DNA from: Chromera velia
Lineage: Eukaryota; Sar; Chromeraceae
Assembly (NCBI GenBank): GCA_018398765.1
Contig: JAHBMJ010001087.1
Span: forward strand, 1-35,812
Length of the DNA stretch: 35,812 bases
Direction of reading: 5' to 3'
Made by a program: the position numbers and the translations under genes. The notes under the pieces are model-generated. The model worked only from the letters and a program-made list of their open reading frames with translations. It was not told the DNA's origin and searched no databases. Positions 19,912 to 30,646 of this stretch are shown piece after piece (the first letter of the stretch is position 1; each line of letters opens with the position of its first letter).

Positions 19912-21465
19912 CCTTTTTTTGGTCTTTCGGGGCCTGTGTCAGGAGAGGCAGAGCTAAAACGGAATAGATGAGAGAGTCACACGAAAAGCGCAGTGGTATG
20001 GGACTGCTGACAGGAATCCCGTCGGACCAACAAGAACACGCCAAAAGAACAGGCAAATCCAAAGCGCTCCCAACAGGGGTTGTTTTGCCAATTTTGTTGT
20101 TCGCAATCTTTATCCGTCGCTTTCAGTCCACTTTTTTGTACGTTAGTCTCACTGCCTACCTGTCTGTCTTTCTGTCTATGTTGGGTGCTTTTTTTTTTCG
20201 CTTGTATCAGGCACTTTTTTCACCATTCCCCGTTCCCCCCCCACCTTTTGTGCAGGTACTGCCGATGTCCTTCTGGGTTAGGTTGAAACGAGCGTGGAGG
20301 GGAGGAGGGAGAAAAGTATGTTTGTTGCTTTTTGGAAAAAAGAGGGGAGAGGAAAGAGGAAGGAGGGCAAGAAAGAAAGAGGGCAAAGAGCCGTCTAACT
20401 TGCTCTCCTTCTTTGTTGTACAATTTTCTTACCAGTGTGCATATCCAGAAAATTCTTTGCAGAACAAACACTCCCCCCTCTTCGCTTCTTCATTCCTTTA
20501 CTCCTTTTCTTCTTCTTGCCTCTTTTTCTCTCTTCGTTTGGCAGTTGCCTGTCTTCGCTGCTTCGTTTCTTCCCTTGCCTCTTTTTTTGCTCTCTCCCTT
20601 GTCTGCTCTCTTCTTTCTCTTCTTTTTTGTTCTTCCCCTTGTTCACTCTTTTCTTTTTCTTTCTTTCTCCCGTCCCTCGAACCTTTTTTGCGCTTCGTTC
20701 GTTCAGGGCCCTGGTGCCCTTCCCTCTCTTCCCTGTGTCTTTGATCTTTTTTTTTCTCCCTCTGCCTGCCTTCCTCCTTCATCCTTCATCCGTAAAGGGA
20801 AAGGGAAAGGGGGGTTGTGAGACCGAAATGATAATGGTGAGGGAAGTCACGGGGATGGGCGGACCTCGAAATGAGGAAAAGAAAGGGGGGTGAGCGGACT
20901 TGAGGATAAAAAGAGATTAATGAGGACATTACAGATCATCGCCCCGTATACGCTGTGGAATCTGGTTCTTTTACCCATTTCTTTCTTAAAGAAATATCGG
21001 GGCTTCATCTTTCTTCCTGCTGCCAGTTTTTGATTCCTTCATTCTTTCGGTCTCTTTATTCTTCCTTTCTTTCTTTCCATCCTCCTGTCAGTCTGTGTTT
21101 GTCTTATATCTCTTGATGACTATCAGTGCGTGTGTCTGGTTTGTGTCTCTCTGTATGTATTAATAGTTTGTTCTTGTCCCGGTGGTTTGTTCTTGGCTAC
21201 ACTTCTTTCCCTTCCCACCCGACCATCTTAGAGGATCGGGGGGAAGGGAAGGGAAGTGAGGGAGGATCGTTAGAAGGAAGGTGTCTGTGTGATTCTGATT
21301 CACTGAATTCCGAATCATCTGGCTTGCTGACTGCTGCCTTACTTGCTGACCGACCGACCGACCGAATTGCATGTTCCTGTTTCAGGTTCGTGTAGTGCGT
21401 GAGTGCGCAGGGGAGGGGCATGGATGCCAATGAATCAATGAGGAGTAGAAGTCAAAGACAAAGTA

Positions 21466-21468
<3 letters not shown>

Positions 21469-21500
<32 letters not shown>
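21469..21500. repeat. (TG)n microsatellite
   Basis: About sixteen TG units. It directly abuts the left copy of a diverged duplicated segment. Confidence 0.9.
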
Positions 21501-21504
<4 letters not shown>

Positions 21505-21630
21505 TCATGCGCAAAGTTTTGTGATCCCTTGTGCATCTTTTTGAATTGAAATTTCTTTTTTTCGTTCGTGCCAGCAAAATAGAGAGCCACGAGGTGTGAC
21601 GGTCCGTGGCTTTGTAACTTAATGGGCAGG
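21501..21630 (+). repeat. Diverged direct duplicate, copy 1
   Basis: Shares ordered blocks with 22230-22360: AGTTTTGT.AT..C.TGTGCAT, a T run, GCAAA.TAGA.AGCC, and TTGTAACTTAATGGG. There is no open reading frame in common. It may be a repeat family member or a duplicated non-coding element. Confidence 0.6.
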
Positions 21631-22140
21631 GGAAGGGAAGGGAAGGGGGCACTGTTGTGCTTGTCTTGCCTGGAGACTCCAGTGGTGTGAGGCTCTGCAG
21701 AGAGGGGAAAAGATGCAAAGGGAGAGAGTTGACAAGCTTAAAGGTGTAGTGCGCTAAGGATGCATGCATGGGTGCCTGTGCATGGCTGTATGAGGCACAG
21801 CCGGACGTTCAGCCACTCACTTCACATACAGGCCAGCGGTTCGTGAGAAACCTTTGTTTGTTGTGCCTTCAGGCATTTGCCCGAAGCTCGTGAAACACTG
21901 GATTGCTTAGAAAATTCTGCAAGAATACGGATTGAAGAGCTAGAGAAGTGAGGCAAGGCGATTGCGTTGCTGTCTGCAGCTGTAACAACTCATTCCCTGA
22001 CTGACTCATGCAGTTGTGTGCTCCGAGTGTATCCAGGAAGGGAAGTAGAGGATCTGCGTGAATGAGCAAGCAACGTGCAGGGACACGAAGGAATGTGTGA
22101 CCGGAGGGCAAGAAGTAGAAAAACGAAAAGCTGCAGAGTG

Positions 22141-22165
22141 GATTGATTGATCGATTGATTGATTG
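22141..22165. repeat. (GATT)n short microsatellite
   Basis: About six GATT units with one GATC interruption. Confidence 0.85.
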
Positions 22166-22229
22166 CACGACCACCTCGCCTGCCTGGAACAAAACAGAAC
22201 CCAGCTCGAGGCTGAGAAGGAAATACGCA

Positions 22230-22360
22230 TGCAGTGTATGAGGACAGTTTTGTCATTTCCTGTGCATGACTTCGAATCGATTCTTTTTTTTTAACGTCCT
22301 TGCAAGCAAAGTAGAAAGCCTCCAGGCATGATGGTGGGTGGCTTGTAACTTAATGGGTGG
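22230..22360 (+). repeat. Diverged direct duplicate, copy 2
   Basis: Counterpart of 21501-21630, about 730 bases downstream in the same orientation. The best-conserved part is the last block, TTGTAACTTAATGGG. Confidence 0.6.
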
Positions 22361-23030
22361 ATCCCGGAGAAAGAGGGCGAGGAAGCAAAATGGGAGGGGA
22401 GTCACATACAGTGCCCCCTTCGGGTCAGGAGGTGGGCATTGTCGAAGGCTTAGAGACCCTGCAAGGCTCGTCTCGTCTGTACGCCTCTTTCATGTGCTTC
22501 AGTGGTCCTGCCATGCATTCGTGTACATGTTGAATACAACCGTTTTTTTGGTGGACAGGCAGGTGGTTAGAGAGATACACGACTGTATGGGTCGTTCCAT
22601 CGGCATACCTTTTTTTGTTTTCTGCTGCCTCTGGGGCTTTCACCTCCAAAGAAAAAGAAAAGGGTGGTCCACGAACAGAGACAGAGAGGGAGAGAGAGAG
22701 AGCAGGCGAATAACCTCACTGATCCACTTGAAAAGAGAGAATGCGAAAATCGTCAGAAATGGTGCATCTTCTGGTAGGCCGTCGTGCAAGCTGAAGCTTG
22801 TTTGGAAGTTTTTTTCGTGTTCGAGGTCGGTGTCAGATTCGCATTTGAATTCAATCGACTGCATTTGCGTGTTTGACACCCTTTCTCCCTCCCCCTCGAG
22901 CCTTTTTTTGTACCCTCCCGCATAGCATAGCTGCATCTGATTCATTTGCTTCACGCACGCACAACGTTTCTTCCTTCCTTTGAGAGACTAGCTCCCGTGT
23001 TTCCCCTTGTCATCTCGACCAAAGAGAAGT

Positions 23031-23129
23031 GAAAGAAAGAAAAGAAAGAAAGAAAGAAAGGAAGGAAGGAAGGAAAGAAAGGAAGGAAGGAAGAAAGAAA
23101 GAAAGAAAGAAAGAAAAAAGAAAGAAAGA
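23031..23129. repeat. GAAA/GGAA purine microsatellite
   Basis: About 100 bases of GAAA and GGAA units, the reverse complement of the repeat type found in the introns of genes 1 and 3, here apparently intergenic. Confidence 0.9.
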
Positions 23130-24947
23130 GGTTTGTACAGGAAGGTGAAAAGGGCAGAATGTCGGCTGCGGTGTCGGACGCGGGCGAGCACTTTCACAAC
23201 TGCACTCTCTGAGATAAAACACCCGTCGACATCATGCGGTCATACAGTGAGAAGGAGAATGAAAAAGATCACGGAATATTTGAACCCCATCCGTACGTAC
23301 GTTCTCAGAAGAGGCACGGAGCCCCTGTTGGAATGATTCGATTGATGCGGAATTGCTTGTGTCAGTGCGTGGCTGCTGTTGACCGAATTCCTCTTCTTTT
23401 TTTTCAGTTGGATCGCACCCGAGAGAGACACACTGACACTGCTGTCATGCAAGGGCTGTAGCCATCAGGTTGGTCATCATTTCAATGACGTGTGCAATTG
23501 GTAAATCCATGACTACAGGTACTTCTTTCAAGTCAAAAGTGAAGCTCTGTTCCACATGTAGAAAGATTTAAGTTGCGAGGATCAAGCGGTTGTTGTCACT
23601 TGATGGAGGGCTGCGGTCTGTCTTCTAGCTGGTTGTCTGCAGATGTATTTGCGTGGGAATGTCTTCGAGCCCAGATGGCTGCTTGCTGGAGAGATGCTGG
23701 CATCATGCTGCGTCGAGAGCTAGGGTGAATTCCTTAATCCGCGCTCCGATCATCTGCGGTCGTGTGGATACGCCTTAATAAGCCTCAATCGATCGATCTC
23801 GCTGTAGTGCGTCTGCGCCTAATGCTACAGATATAACTGAGATGTTTGTTTCTGTTTGAATGTAGAATTGAAAAAATAATGTACCGATTGGTTCTTTTTC
23901 ATATTAGTTGATGCCAAAGCTATATAATGAAAAATATTATTGATGTTAGATCTAGATCATCTAGTCTTACATCGATAAACCCCTAAAAACCCACTAAATC
24001 ATACTAAATTGATATGACATCATCATAAAACAATAGTAGTACTTACATCGTCTTATGATCGTTAATTCCGTAGATATTAGATGTGTCTATGCACGATTAT
24101 GTTTTCGTATTTTTTAAGTTAAATCGAGGAGTCTTTTCTTTTTTTGGAAAACAACTTTAAAAGCCCCCCCAAAATTGGGATGCGACATACATAAAATGAT
24201 GATAAGAAAACCATAAATCATCACTTCAAAAGCCCCGGCTATATATGACTATATATATATATTTTTAAAATAACTATGTAGAGTAATGTAGAGCCTGGAC
24301 AAGTATCTAACTGTTAGTTAATTGTACTGTTGGTGATGGAGGAAGTAAGAAGAAGTGGTAAAAAGGGGTACAGATATAAGAAAAAAAGATGACGATCAAA
24401 GACGAAGTAAGACGAAAGATCATTTTGCTACGTACAGTACTTAACAGTACTTTAACATTTTGAATGTTATATTGTTTTTTTTGTTCTAAGCACTGCAGCT
24501 AGTTCTAATGGCCTTTACTACTAGAATACTACTAAATTACTAGGCCTTTTGGAAGTGATGGTCAATGGACATCAACCTATTCTAAGATTCCGCTCTGCAG
24601 CTATAGGGGGCATGTAGACGGCCAATGACGCGGACACGCGGCCGGATGCATGTTATGCCAGGCATGCATGTTGCAGTCAGACTGTCAGACGCATGTCAAA
24701 ATTGTTCGATGCAAGAGGGCAATCATGGGCAGTGCACGTCATTCCGTGGCATTGAATCCGTCAAGTCAGGCCCCACTCCTGCTGTGAAGTCGGCTGTCTG
24801 ACTTTCAGGCCTTCCTCGTCGCTATCCTTGCAGCATAGTTGTGCATGCGTCGTCATCCAAATCTGTGCGACTTCTGATCTTCGACGCGCTTCACTTTCAT
24901 CCGAAAACGACTTACCCGGCCGACCTGTTAGTTCTTCAATACTGGTC

Positions 24948-26513
24948 ATGTTGCGCGCTCTTCAGCTTGCTTGCCTCTGTCTGGCAGCTTCACATGTTCA
25001 GACGTACCCGCACCTTGAAAGTGCCGCTCCTCAGACACCTGTACAGAAGCAACTCATTGAGGAGGCTTTGGAGGCGTCTCGTTTGCTTTCCGACGTCGCA
25101 GCTCCTCACGTAGAGGAACTGTTTTCCCACCCTGCCACTCAGGCATTCATCGTTTCTATGGATCCGAATTTGGCCAGAGAGTCCCCTGCCAATTTGATCC
25201 GTCGGTTTTGGGCTGAAATCGATGCTGCAGAGATTGTGCATGCCTTCGGAGACGGAAGTTCTCCCGCAGCCAATTGCGGCTTCGACTTGACCACCGAGAT
25301 TGGTCGTGAGCTTGATTACTTCCCCAACCAGTGGGAGCTGCAGGCGTTGAAAAAAATGCCTGTGGATCCAGTGAACAACCGCTTCATGGAGTGGTCGGAG
25401 ACGAACATCTTCCACTTCCCCCCCTTTAAGAACACCTCCCAGCCTGGCCTTCGTCGGTCTCTCGACCGTCCGGTCTATGCTGCTGTGAACATGTATCGCG
25501 CGTCAGGTGGCAACCCGCAATGTGGGCCCATCACTGCGGTCTTCTCACGGCGGTACATAGGCAACCAGCTGCTGTCGGCGCCGTTGGACACTGGGTTCTT
25601 CAATGGAGAGTGCCGCAATGGAGAGGCCACCGGTGCAATCCAAAACAAGACGATTGCCATCTGTAGTGCGTGGCCGAAGCCTTGGCCGATTGGAGTCCCT
25701 CCCTTCATGAATCACTTTGTTGAACCCTACCTGCGCTTCTTCAACGCCACGCAGCCCCGTGCAGGCCCCGATTTCTACCCCCACTTCAACCTTGCCCGCC
25801 TCCTTGTGCGTCTCCTCGGCTCCACTTACCGTCCCGCACCGCCGCCCGGCCCGGTAGTTCGAGGGGCACCAATAGGTCCCCCGAAGGGTGCGTTGGGGCT
25901 GAACTTTTTGGAGAACACTCTGGGATACTTCGAGCTCAACCCAGCAGTGCGGCTGCGGTTTGCTGACGGAATCGTTCTGTTGATTGCCATGTTCGAGCTC
26001 CTGTGGGGATCGCCGGCGGGCCGTGACCTGCTTGCATGGTGTGAAGAGCGGGGGTGGCCGCTGGCATGGGCACACAACCCCGTACCTTCCTACTGGCGCT
26101 GCGGTCCCGCGGGAGAGGGGCCGGAGTGCAGCGTGCCCGATGACCTTGCGGCTGACGGCGACGCGGCAAACGTGAGGCTCCTCGACCCCCGAGTGCTCAC
26201 CAGCGTGCCGGCGGGGCACAACGTGACTGTCCCCTCTGCTGTCTCTGCCGCCTTCGTCGCGTCGTGGGAGGGTCTCGACGTTTCCCGCGCCCCGTCGCGG
26301 TCGGTGGTTGCGGCGGCGTGGGACGAGCTGGTGGCGAGCAGCTGGCAAGCAGTGGGCATTGAGCCGGTGTTCGCGGGGGCGTGCAACGGGGACTGTGCGG
26401 GGGTGCTGGTGGGCCGTGAGGAGCGGCACTGCGTGTGCATTCCTGTGGAAAACAAGGGGGTGGACGAGCTCTGGGAAGAGGAGTTCAGAAATCTGAGCGT
26501 CGTCGTTATGTGA
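24948..26513 (+). CDS. Secreted cysteine-containing protein of unknown family, intronless, 521 aa
   Basis: The frame is open upstream to 24828, but the ATG at 24948 gives a good signal peptide (LRALQLACLCLAASHVQ), whereas the upstream start does not. The mature part has about a dozen cysteines in short local motifs (NCGFD, QCGPI, GECRNG, WCEERGW, RCGPAG, ACNGDC, HCVCIP) and several N-glycosylation sequons (NTS, NKT, NAT, NVT, NLS), so it probably folds in the secretory path. The most domain-like part is about residues 165-225, with RPVYAAVNMYRASGGNPQCG and AVFSRRYIGNQLLSAPLDTG. A Pro-rich segment lies near 300, a hydrophobic stretch (ADGIVLLIAMFELLWG) near 342-357 and a Trp-rich WPLAWAHNPVPSYW near 371-384. 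The 3' half is markedly richer in G/C at third positions than the 5' half. I cannot name the family. No membrane anchor is evident at the C-terminus. Confidence 0.75.
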   Translation: MLRALQLACLCLAASHVQTYPHLESAAPQTPVQKQLIEEALEASRLLSDVAAPHVEELFSHPATQAFIVSMDPNLARESPANLIRRFWAEIDAAEIVHAFGDGSSPAANCGFDLTTEIGRELDYFPNQWELQALKKMPVDPVNNRFMEWSETNIFHFPPFKNTSQPGLRRSLDRPVYAAVNMYRASGGNPQCGPITAVFSRRYIGNQLLSAPLDTGFFNGECRNGEATGAIQNKTIAICSAWPKPWPIGVPPFMNHFVEPYLRFFNATQPRAGPDFYPHFNLARLLVRLLGSTYRPAPPPGPVVRGAPIGPPKGALGLNFLENTLGYFELNPAVRLRFADGIVLLIAMFELLWGSPAGRDLLAWCEERGWPLAWAHNPVPSYWRCGPAGEGPECSVPDDLAADGDAANVRLLDPRVLTSVPAGHNVTVPSAVSAAFVASWEGLDVSRAPSRSVVAAAWDELVASSWQAVGIEPVFAGACNGDCAGVLVGREERHCVCIPVENKGVDELWEEEFRNLSVVVM

Positions 26514-26738
26514 CGATGATTGGACGTCCTTTATTCAATAGTGAAAAATTATAGACTTGGGCCGACTGAGGGGACAAGGACAAGTTAACCGATTTAAACG
26601 ATAATTATCGAATAATATCGATAATTAAACATATGTATATGTGTTTGCAAGAGCCTTGAAAGTTGCTCACCAGGCTGAGCTCTAACCAGACGTACTTGGC
26701 GGAACAATTCATAATAATTCCTTCATCCATTGAATTCT

Positions 26739-26790
26739 ATTCATTCATTCGTTCGTTCGTTCGTTCCTAGGTTCGTTCGTTCATTTATTC
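26739..26790. repeat. TTCA/TTCG tetranucleotide repeat
   Basis: Short TTCA, then about five TTCG units, a CTAGG interruption, more TTCG and TTCA, just after gene 5. Confidence 0.85.
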
Positions 26791-27449
26791 ACTCCTTCAT
26801 TCCATTCACTGATCATCGATACATGCTAGGAATCAGCCTAGGATAGCCTGAGATGATTCATTTATAGATTTATTCATTTACTTTAAATTAAAATTATTTG
26901 ATATCAATGATATGTGAAGGTCTACTCGTCTCTGTATTAGAGATTAAAATAGATTCCTTCAAGTCTCCAGCATAATAGAGTAAAGTTTGAAGGTTGGAGT
27001 GATCTAGACTCCTAGTCAATCGGGTAAGTCAGTAATTATATGAGTAAATACAGGTTGGAAGGCTTGTTTAATTCAAAGTTTGCGGTCAAGCTCAGGTCGA
27101 AAGGCGGTCAAAAGATGTTCGCAAAGGCTTAGTTCGGTTCGAGTCAATGAATGACAGTTCCGGGGGTTCACTTTTGGTCCGATCCCTCCATCCAACGATT
27201 CCAACTATTTGGCTATTCAGATTTTTGGATTTGCAAAATCTCAAAATCGGATATGTTTAGATTTGTATGGAACGCGCGGTCAAAATCGGGTGAAGCTCGC
27301 CATGCGGAATCGGCTGTACGTCAGAAAGCGCGGTGTGAATTCAGATTTGATTGCTATGGTGCAAAATCGATTTCTGTGTATCGTGCGGTCTACATTCGAT
27401 TTTTGATTTCTGTGGTCCTTTTTTAATCTCGGCGGTTTCATTTCTTTGA

Positions 27450-27605
27450 TTTCTGTAGCTCTCTGATTTCTGTAGCTTTTTCTTAATTTGTGTGGTGTTT
27501 TATGATTTTTGTAGCTTTTCCTGGATTTGTGTGGTGTTTCCTGATTTCTGTGGCTTTTTCTTAATTTGTATGGTATTTCCTGATTTTTTTAGTGTTTTCT
27601 GGTTT
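27450..27605. repeat. Tandem repeat of about 39 bp, 3-4 copies
   Basis: Each unit has the form CTGATTTCTGTAGCTTTTTC followed by TTAATTTGTGTGGTGTTT with a few substitutions. Three units are clear and a fourth is degraded. The array ends where the tRNA-like element begins (27612). Confidence 0.8.
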
Positions 27606-27611
27606 CTGTCT

Positions 27612-27703
27612 TGAAAGTGACCTTCTTTGGGATTGAACCTTCGACCTCTTGCTCCGTATTCAATGATAGTCTCAATCATCATACCACTAAACCACTTATC
27701 GCT
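27612..27703 (-). repeat. tRNA-like Pol III element, copy 1 (SINE head or tRNA pseudogene)
   Basis: On the minus strand a perfect A-box match (TGGTTTAGTGG, at 27694-27684) precedes a perfect B-box match (GGTTCAATCCC, at 27639-27629). The ends, AAGTGGTT and GGTCACTT, can pair as an 8-bp acceptor-like stem with wobble pairs. An inner ATGAT...ATCAT stem is possible. The spacing would suit a tRNA with a long variable arm, but I could not assign a clean cloverleaf, so a tRNA-derived element is more likely than a working tRNA. It shares blocks with copy 2. Confidence 0.55.
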
Positions 27704-28393
27704 TTTCTTTGCACACATTTGTCTTTTTATATTAAAGTTATTCAGTTCAATTTCTTTATAGAGTAAAGAAAACATCACTGAAAATAATTAGAACTATAAA
27801 TCAATTAAGCACTGATTTAACAATTAAACAAAAGGAAAGACTTAGGCAAAAACATAAATAATAGTTAAAAACGTTGCAGCATTTTCTTTTTAAAAAATAA
27901 ATATTCAAACTCATATAAAATCTGCTTATAATTGCTTATAGTATAAAAACAAATTATTTTTGAAAAATATATATAAGCTTATAAATACTCATAAAACCTG
28001 CTCATAGCAGAATATAGCACATATAAATTATAGTAGAATTTAAGTTTAAGGCTACTGTAGGGATGTTTTAATAATCATGTTTATTGTATTAATATGAATA
28101 AAAATTCTTATGATTCAACTTATGAACTTGAATATCATATGGTCACTATTATATCAATATTTGAGTCGTTTGACTACTAGTTTGACTAGGTCGTTTAGCC
28201 ATTAAAATAAACAATATCATTGAACAATGAATAAAAAAAAGGCTAGCTACTAGGGTATTTCACTAAAAAAATAATAATAATAAAAATTAATTTTATACCC
28301 TCCCTTTCAAGTATGTAAAACATTCTAGACATCTAAAAGTATGCTCAATATGGTTCTTTACCTAAAAAGACCTTCATGAACTTAAAAAAAGAC

Positions 28394-28401
28394 TTGTAGC
28401 A
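28394..28401. repeat. 8-bp target-site duplication, left
   Basis: TTGTAGCA immediately before the left terminal inverted repeat, identical to 29622-29629. Confidence 0.85.
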
Positions 28402-29621
28402 TAGTGACCATGTTTGATTTGATTTGATTTGATTTGATTTGATTTGAGGTAGGGCTTAAGCTCAAATCAAATATCCAGTCAGGGAGGACCTAGTGTTTAA
28501 AGACCTATCAAATACGATCAAATATTTGATCAATATGACTTTCAACCTCAAATATGAAGGTCCCGAAAAAACTTTTGCAAGTACCGATCCGTCACGCATG
28601 CTGATTCAAACAAAAAAACCTAAATCTTGATGGTTTGCTCTAAAAAAAAAAAAAGTTTTAAGCTGCACTGAAATTTTTATTTCACGCAGAGGTAAACCAA
28701 TCAGCTGAACATTTTTCCAAACAGCTGTGTTGACTTTTTTGGTGCTGGAACATCTTTTACGGCCCCCTTTTTGAGCGTCTGCAAACATTTTACACTCCGT
28801 AAAGACATGTCACACAATTCCACAGGGTCGAACGGGAAGAAGGAGGCATTTGTTTTTAGAGCCGGGTACGCAAACTCCGGGTGAGGAAGGCTATCGACCT
28901 CTCTATATTCATCTCCAACACAAGGGGCTTGTTGTCGGCCCTGGCATGGCACAGAGGGTAGCCGAACTTACCAACTCTGGATGCTTAGCTGCCCAGAAAC
29001 AGGACGGTTCCAACACTAACAGCAATAGCAAACGTGTGCGCGGTTCTCCGTCTTACCCCGTTGTCATCTCTCCGCAACCGAATAGAAGCCCAGGAGCACC
29101 CACTCCTGGAAAGCCGAAAAGCCAGAGAAAAAGCTCTCAGCAGCTCCCACCACCGATCGATTCGATTCACATTGAAGAAAGTGATCATGAAGAAGAGGAA
29201 AAGGAAGTGCCATAAAGCTGAGTGATTGTCACCTCAATTTTAGTATGTGCTCTAACTTTATCGTATCAACAAAAAGTCATATGCAATTTCAAATCTATCA
29301 ATTTTACGTTCTTAATCTCTATTAGTACTAGAGTGAATCTCAGTGACTAGTATATATACAGTGCCACACAAGCATATTTTTTTTACGGAACTGATAAGTT
29401 ATGATTTTATATATATTTTTTTAAATTTTTGAAACACACATCAGAAATGTTCTGATAACTATTGTCATAAGAAAAATGATCAAAGTGACAGTAAGTCAGT
29501 GACTCAGTGAGGAACCCTAAGAGGTTAACCTCAAATCTTACCTCAAATATCAAATATTTGAGGTTGAAGCTCAAATCAAATCAAATCAAATATAATCAAA
29601 TCAAATCAAACATGGTCACTA
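28402..29621. mobile_element. hAT-like DNA transposon, 1.22 kb, probably non-autonomous
   Basis: The element starts TAGTGACCATGTTTGATTTG and ends with the inverted counterpart, CAAATCAAACATGGTCACTA. It is flanked by a perfect 8-bp direct repeat, TTGTAGCA. An 8-bp duplication with TIRs beginning TAGTG/CAGTG style fits the hAT superfamily. Subterminal regions are full of TTTGA/TCAAA motifs in inverted arrangement, which are typical transposase-binding-type subterminal repeats. The interior is too short for a full hAT transposase and shows none of its dimerisation motif. It contains two short reading frames described separately. Confidence 0.75.
28807..29215 (+). pseudogene. Reading frames inside the hAT-like element, unknown origin
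   Basis: An ATG at 28807 begins MSHNSTGSNGKKEAFVFRAG and meets a donor-like GTGAGG at 28881. A second frame (28850-29215, no ATG) continues through YRPLYIHLQHKGLVVGPGMA to a Pro/Ser/Lys-rich and then acidic tail (EESDHEEEEKEVP). Composition is less AT-rich than the element's ends. It could be a residual transposase N-terminus or a captured host exon. I recognise no domain. Confidence 0.35.
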
Positions 29622-29629
29622 TTGTAGCA
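29622..29629. repeat. 8-bp target-site duplication, right
   Basis: TTGTAGCA directly after the right terminal inverted repeat, matching the left copy exactly. Confidence 0.85.
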
Positions 29630-30042
29630 TCATGATTTATGATGGTTATTTAAGGTTTTCATCATGTTGTCACTTATAGGGTTCTAAGAGTAATAAAAAC
29701 ATCGTTATGTAACCTAATACTTAACCTACCTAAACCTTATATAACCTGGTATAACCTACTTCAAATCACTTCATTAATACCAACAGACATGATTTCAAAA
29801 CTATATGACTCAACTCTCCTTCAGCTTTCATCCTTTTCATCACTTTCACGCTCAGTTATATCATTAAACTGACTTTCTGCGCGAGCAAGCTCGTCGTTAT
29901 TCACCATTACCCCCCTTCTAACCAAAACTGCCGAATGCAACCAGAAAAAAACAGCAGAAAGGGGTGTATTATCAGTTTTCAGCGTTAACGTGCGATGGAA
30001 TAAAAGCAGTTTGAACTCTGTTGTGTCATCTGAAGAAGAAAT

Positions 30043-30316
30043 TCATTCATATGAAATGATACGAGCAGAAAATGCGGCATTTTCTTCAATAAGGGCAATC
30101 CGAGATACCCCCAAACTTCTTCCTTTTTTTGTTGTTGGGTGCACATCAGATGGATCAATTAAGTCCAAAACTTTGCTGACAAACCACTCTTCCGTACTGC
30201 TGTTACTGCTTTCCCATCTGCAAGCAACAACGTCTCCTACCCCAACAGAATAGTCCCCAGTGAGTGCAGCAGAGGGGCGTAGGGGAGTGAAGGAGGAGAG
30301 CTCGGGCTCTGTGGCT
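30043..30316 (-). pseudogene. Tudor/SH3-like protein fragment, probable exon or transposon relic
   Basis: An open stretch without ATG begins after a plausible acceptor (TCTTGCTTGTAG) and encodes YSVGVGDVVACRWE, a short Ser/Thr loop, then EWFVSKVLDLIDPSD, ending RIISYE. The pattern V-G-D-x-V-x-x-x-W plus W-x-V-x-K-V resembles Tudor/agenet or integrase C-terminal SH3 folds. No neighbouring exon could be joined. Setting and isolation suggest a relic. Confidence 0.3.
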
Positions 30317-30621
30317 ACAAGCAAGACAGCAGAGGGCTAAGCAGAGAAGACATGAGGGAGGAAAGCTGAGAAAAGGGCTCTCTCGAACAGCCATAGCGCT
30401 TTTCTGCTTTCGATCTTTTATTGCCATCACACTCTTTTCTCTGTTGTCCCTGATTCCATTTGTCTGCCAGCTTGAATGCTCTATCGCAAATTTATCGAAA
30501 TTTGACAATGTTTTTCCCGTGTGCATAACTGCCTAGCTTGCTGAGACGAGGTGTCTCAATAATAGTTTTGAAGAGTCAAATCATCAGTTTTAAATTTGTT
30601 TTGAACAGTTTGAGACCCCAT

Positions 30622-30646
30622 ACATCATCATCATCATCATCATCAT
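30622..30646. repeat. (ATC)n triplet repeat
   Basis: About eight ATC units. Confidence 0.85.

Larger units (their letters stand above)
19912..24947. other. 5-kb region without a supportable gene
   Basis: About 20080-20800 is strongly pyrimidine-rich on the plus strand and produces long meaningless open frames. About 21500-22360 contains a diverged duplicated segment. Short arrays of TG, GATT and GAAA/GGAA repeats occur. About 23800-24600 is AT-rich. A good acceptor (TTTTTTTTCAG at about 23397-23407) precedes a short open frame ending at 23461, but I find no matching upstream exon. The end of the region should hold the gene 5 promoter. Confidence 0.5.

Noticed and set aside
19968..20893. Plus-strand open frames of 152-258 residues rich in Phe, Leu and Ser
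   Set aside because: Produced by a pyrimidine-rich stretch. There is no domain, no plausible start context and no consistent exon structure.
23234..23461. Possible terminal exon after the acceptor at 23407
   Set aside because: The acceptor looks good, but no donor or upstream coding exon in frame could be found.
25545..26429. 294-residue minus-strand open frame inside gene 5
   Set aside because: Antisense shadow caused by high third-position GC. Its Arg/Pro/His composition is typical of such shadows.
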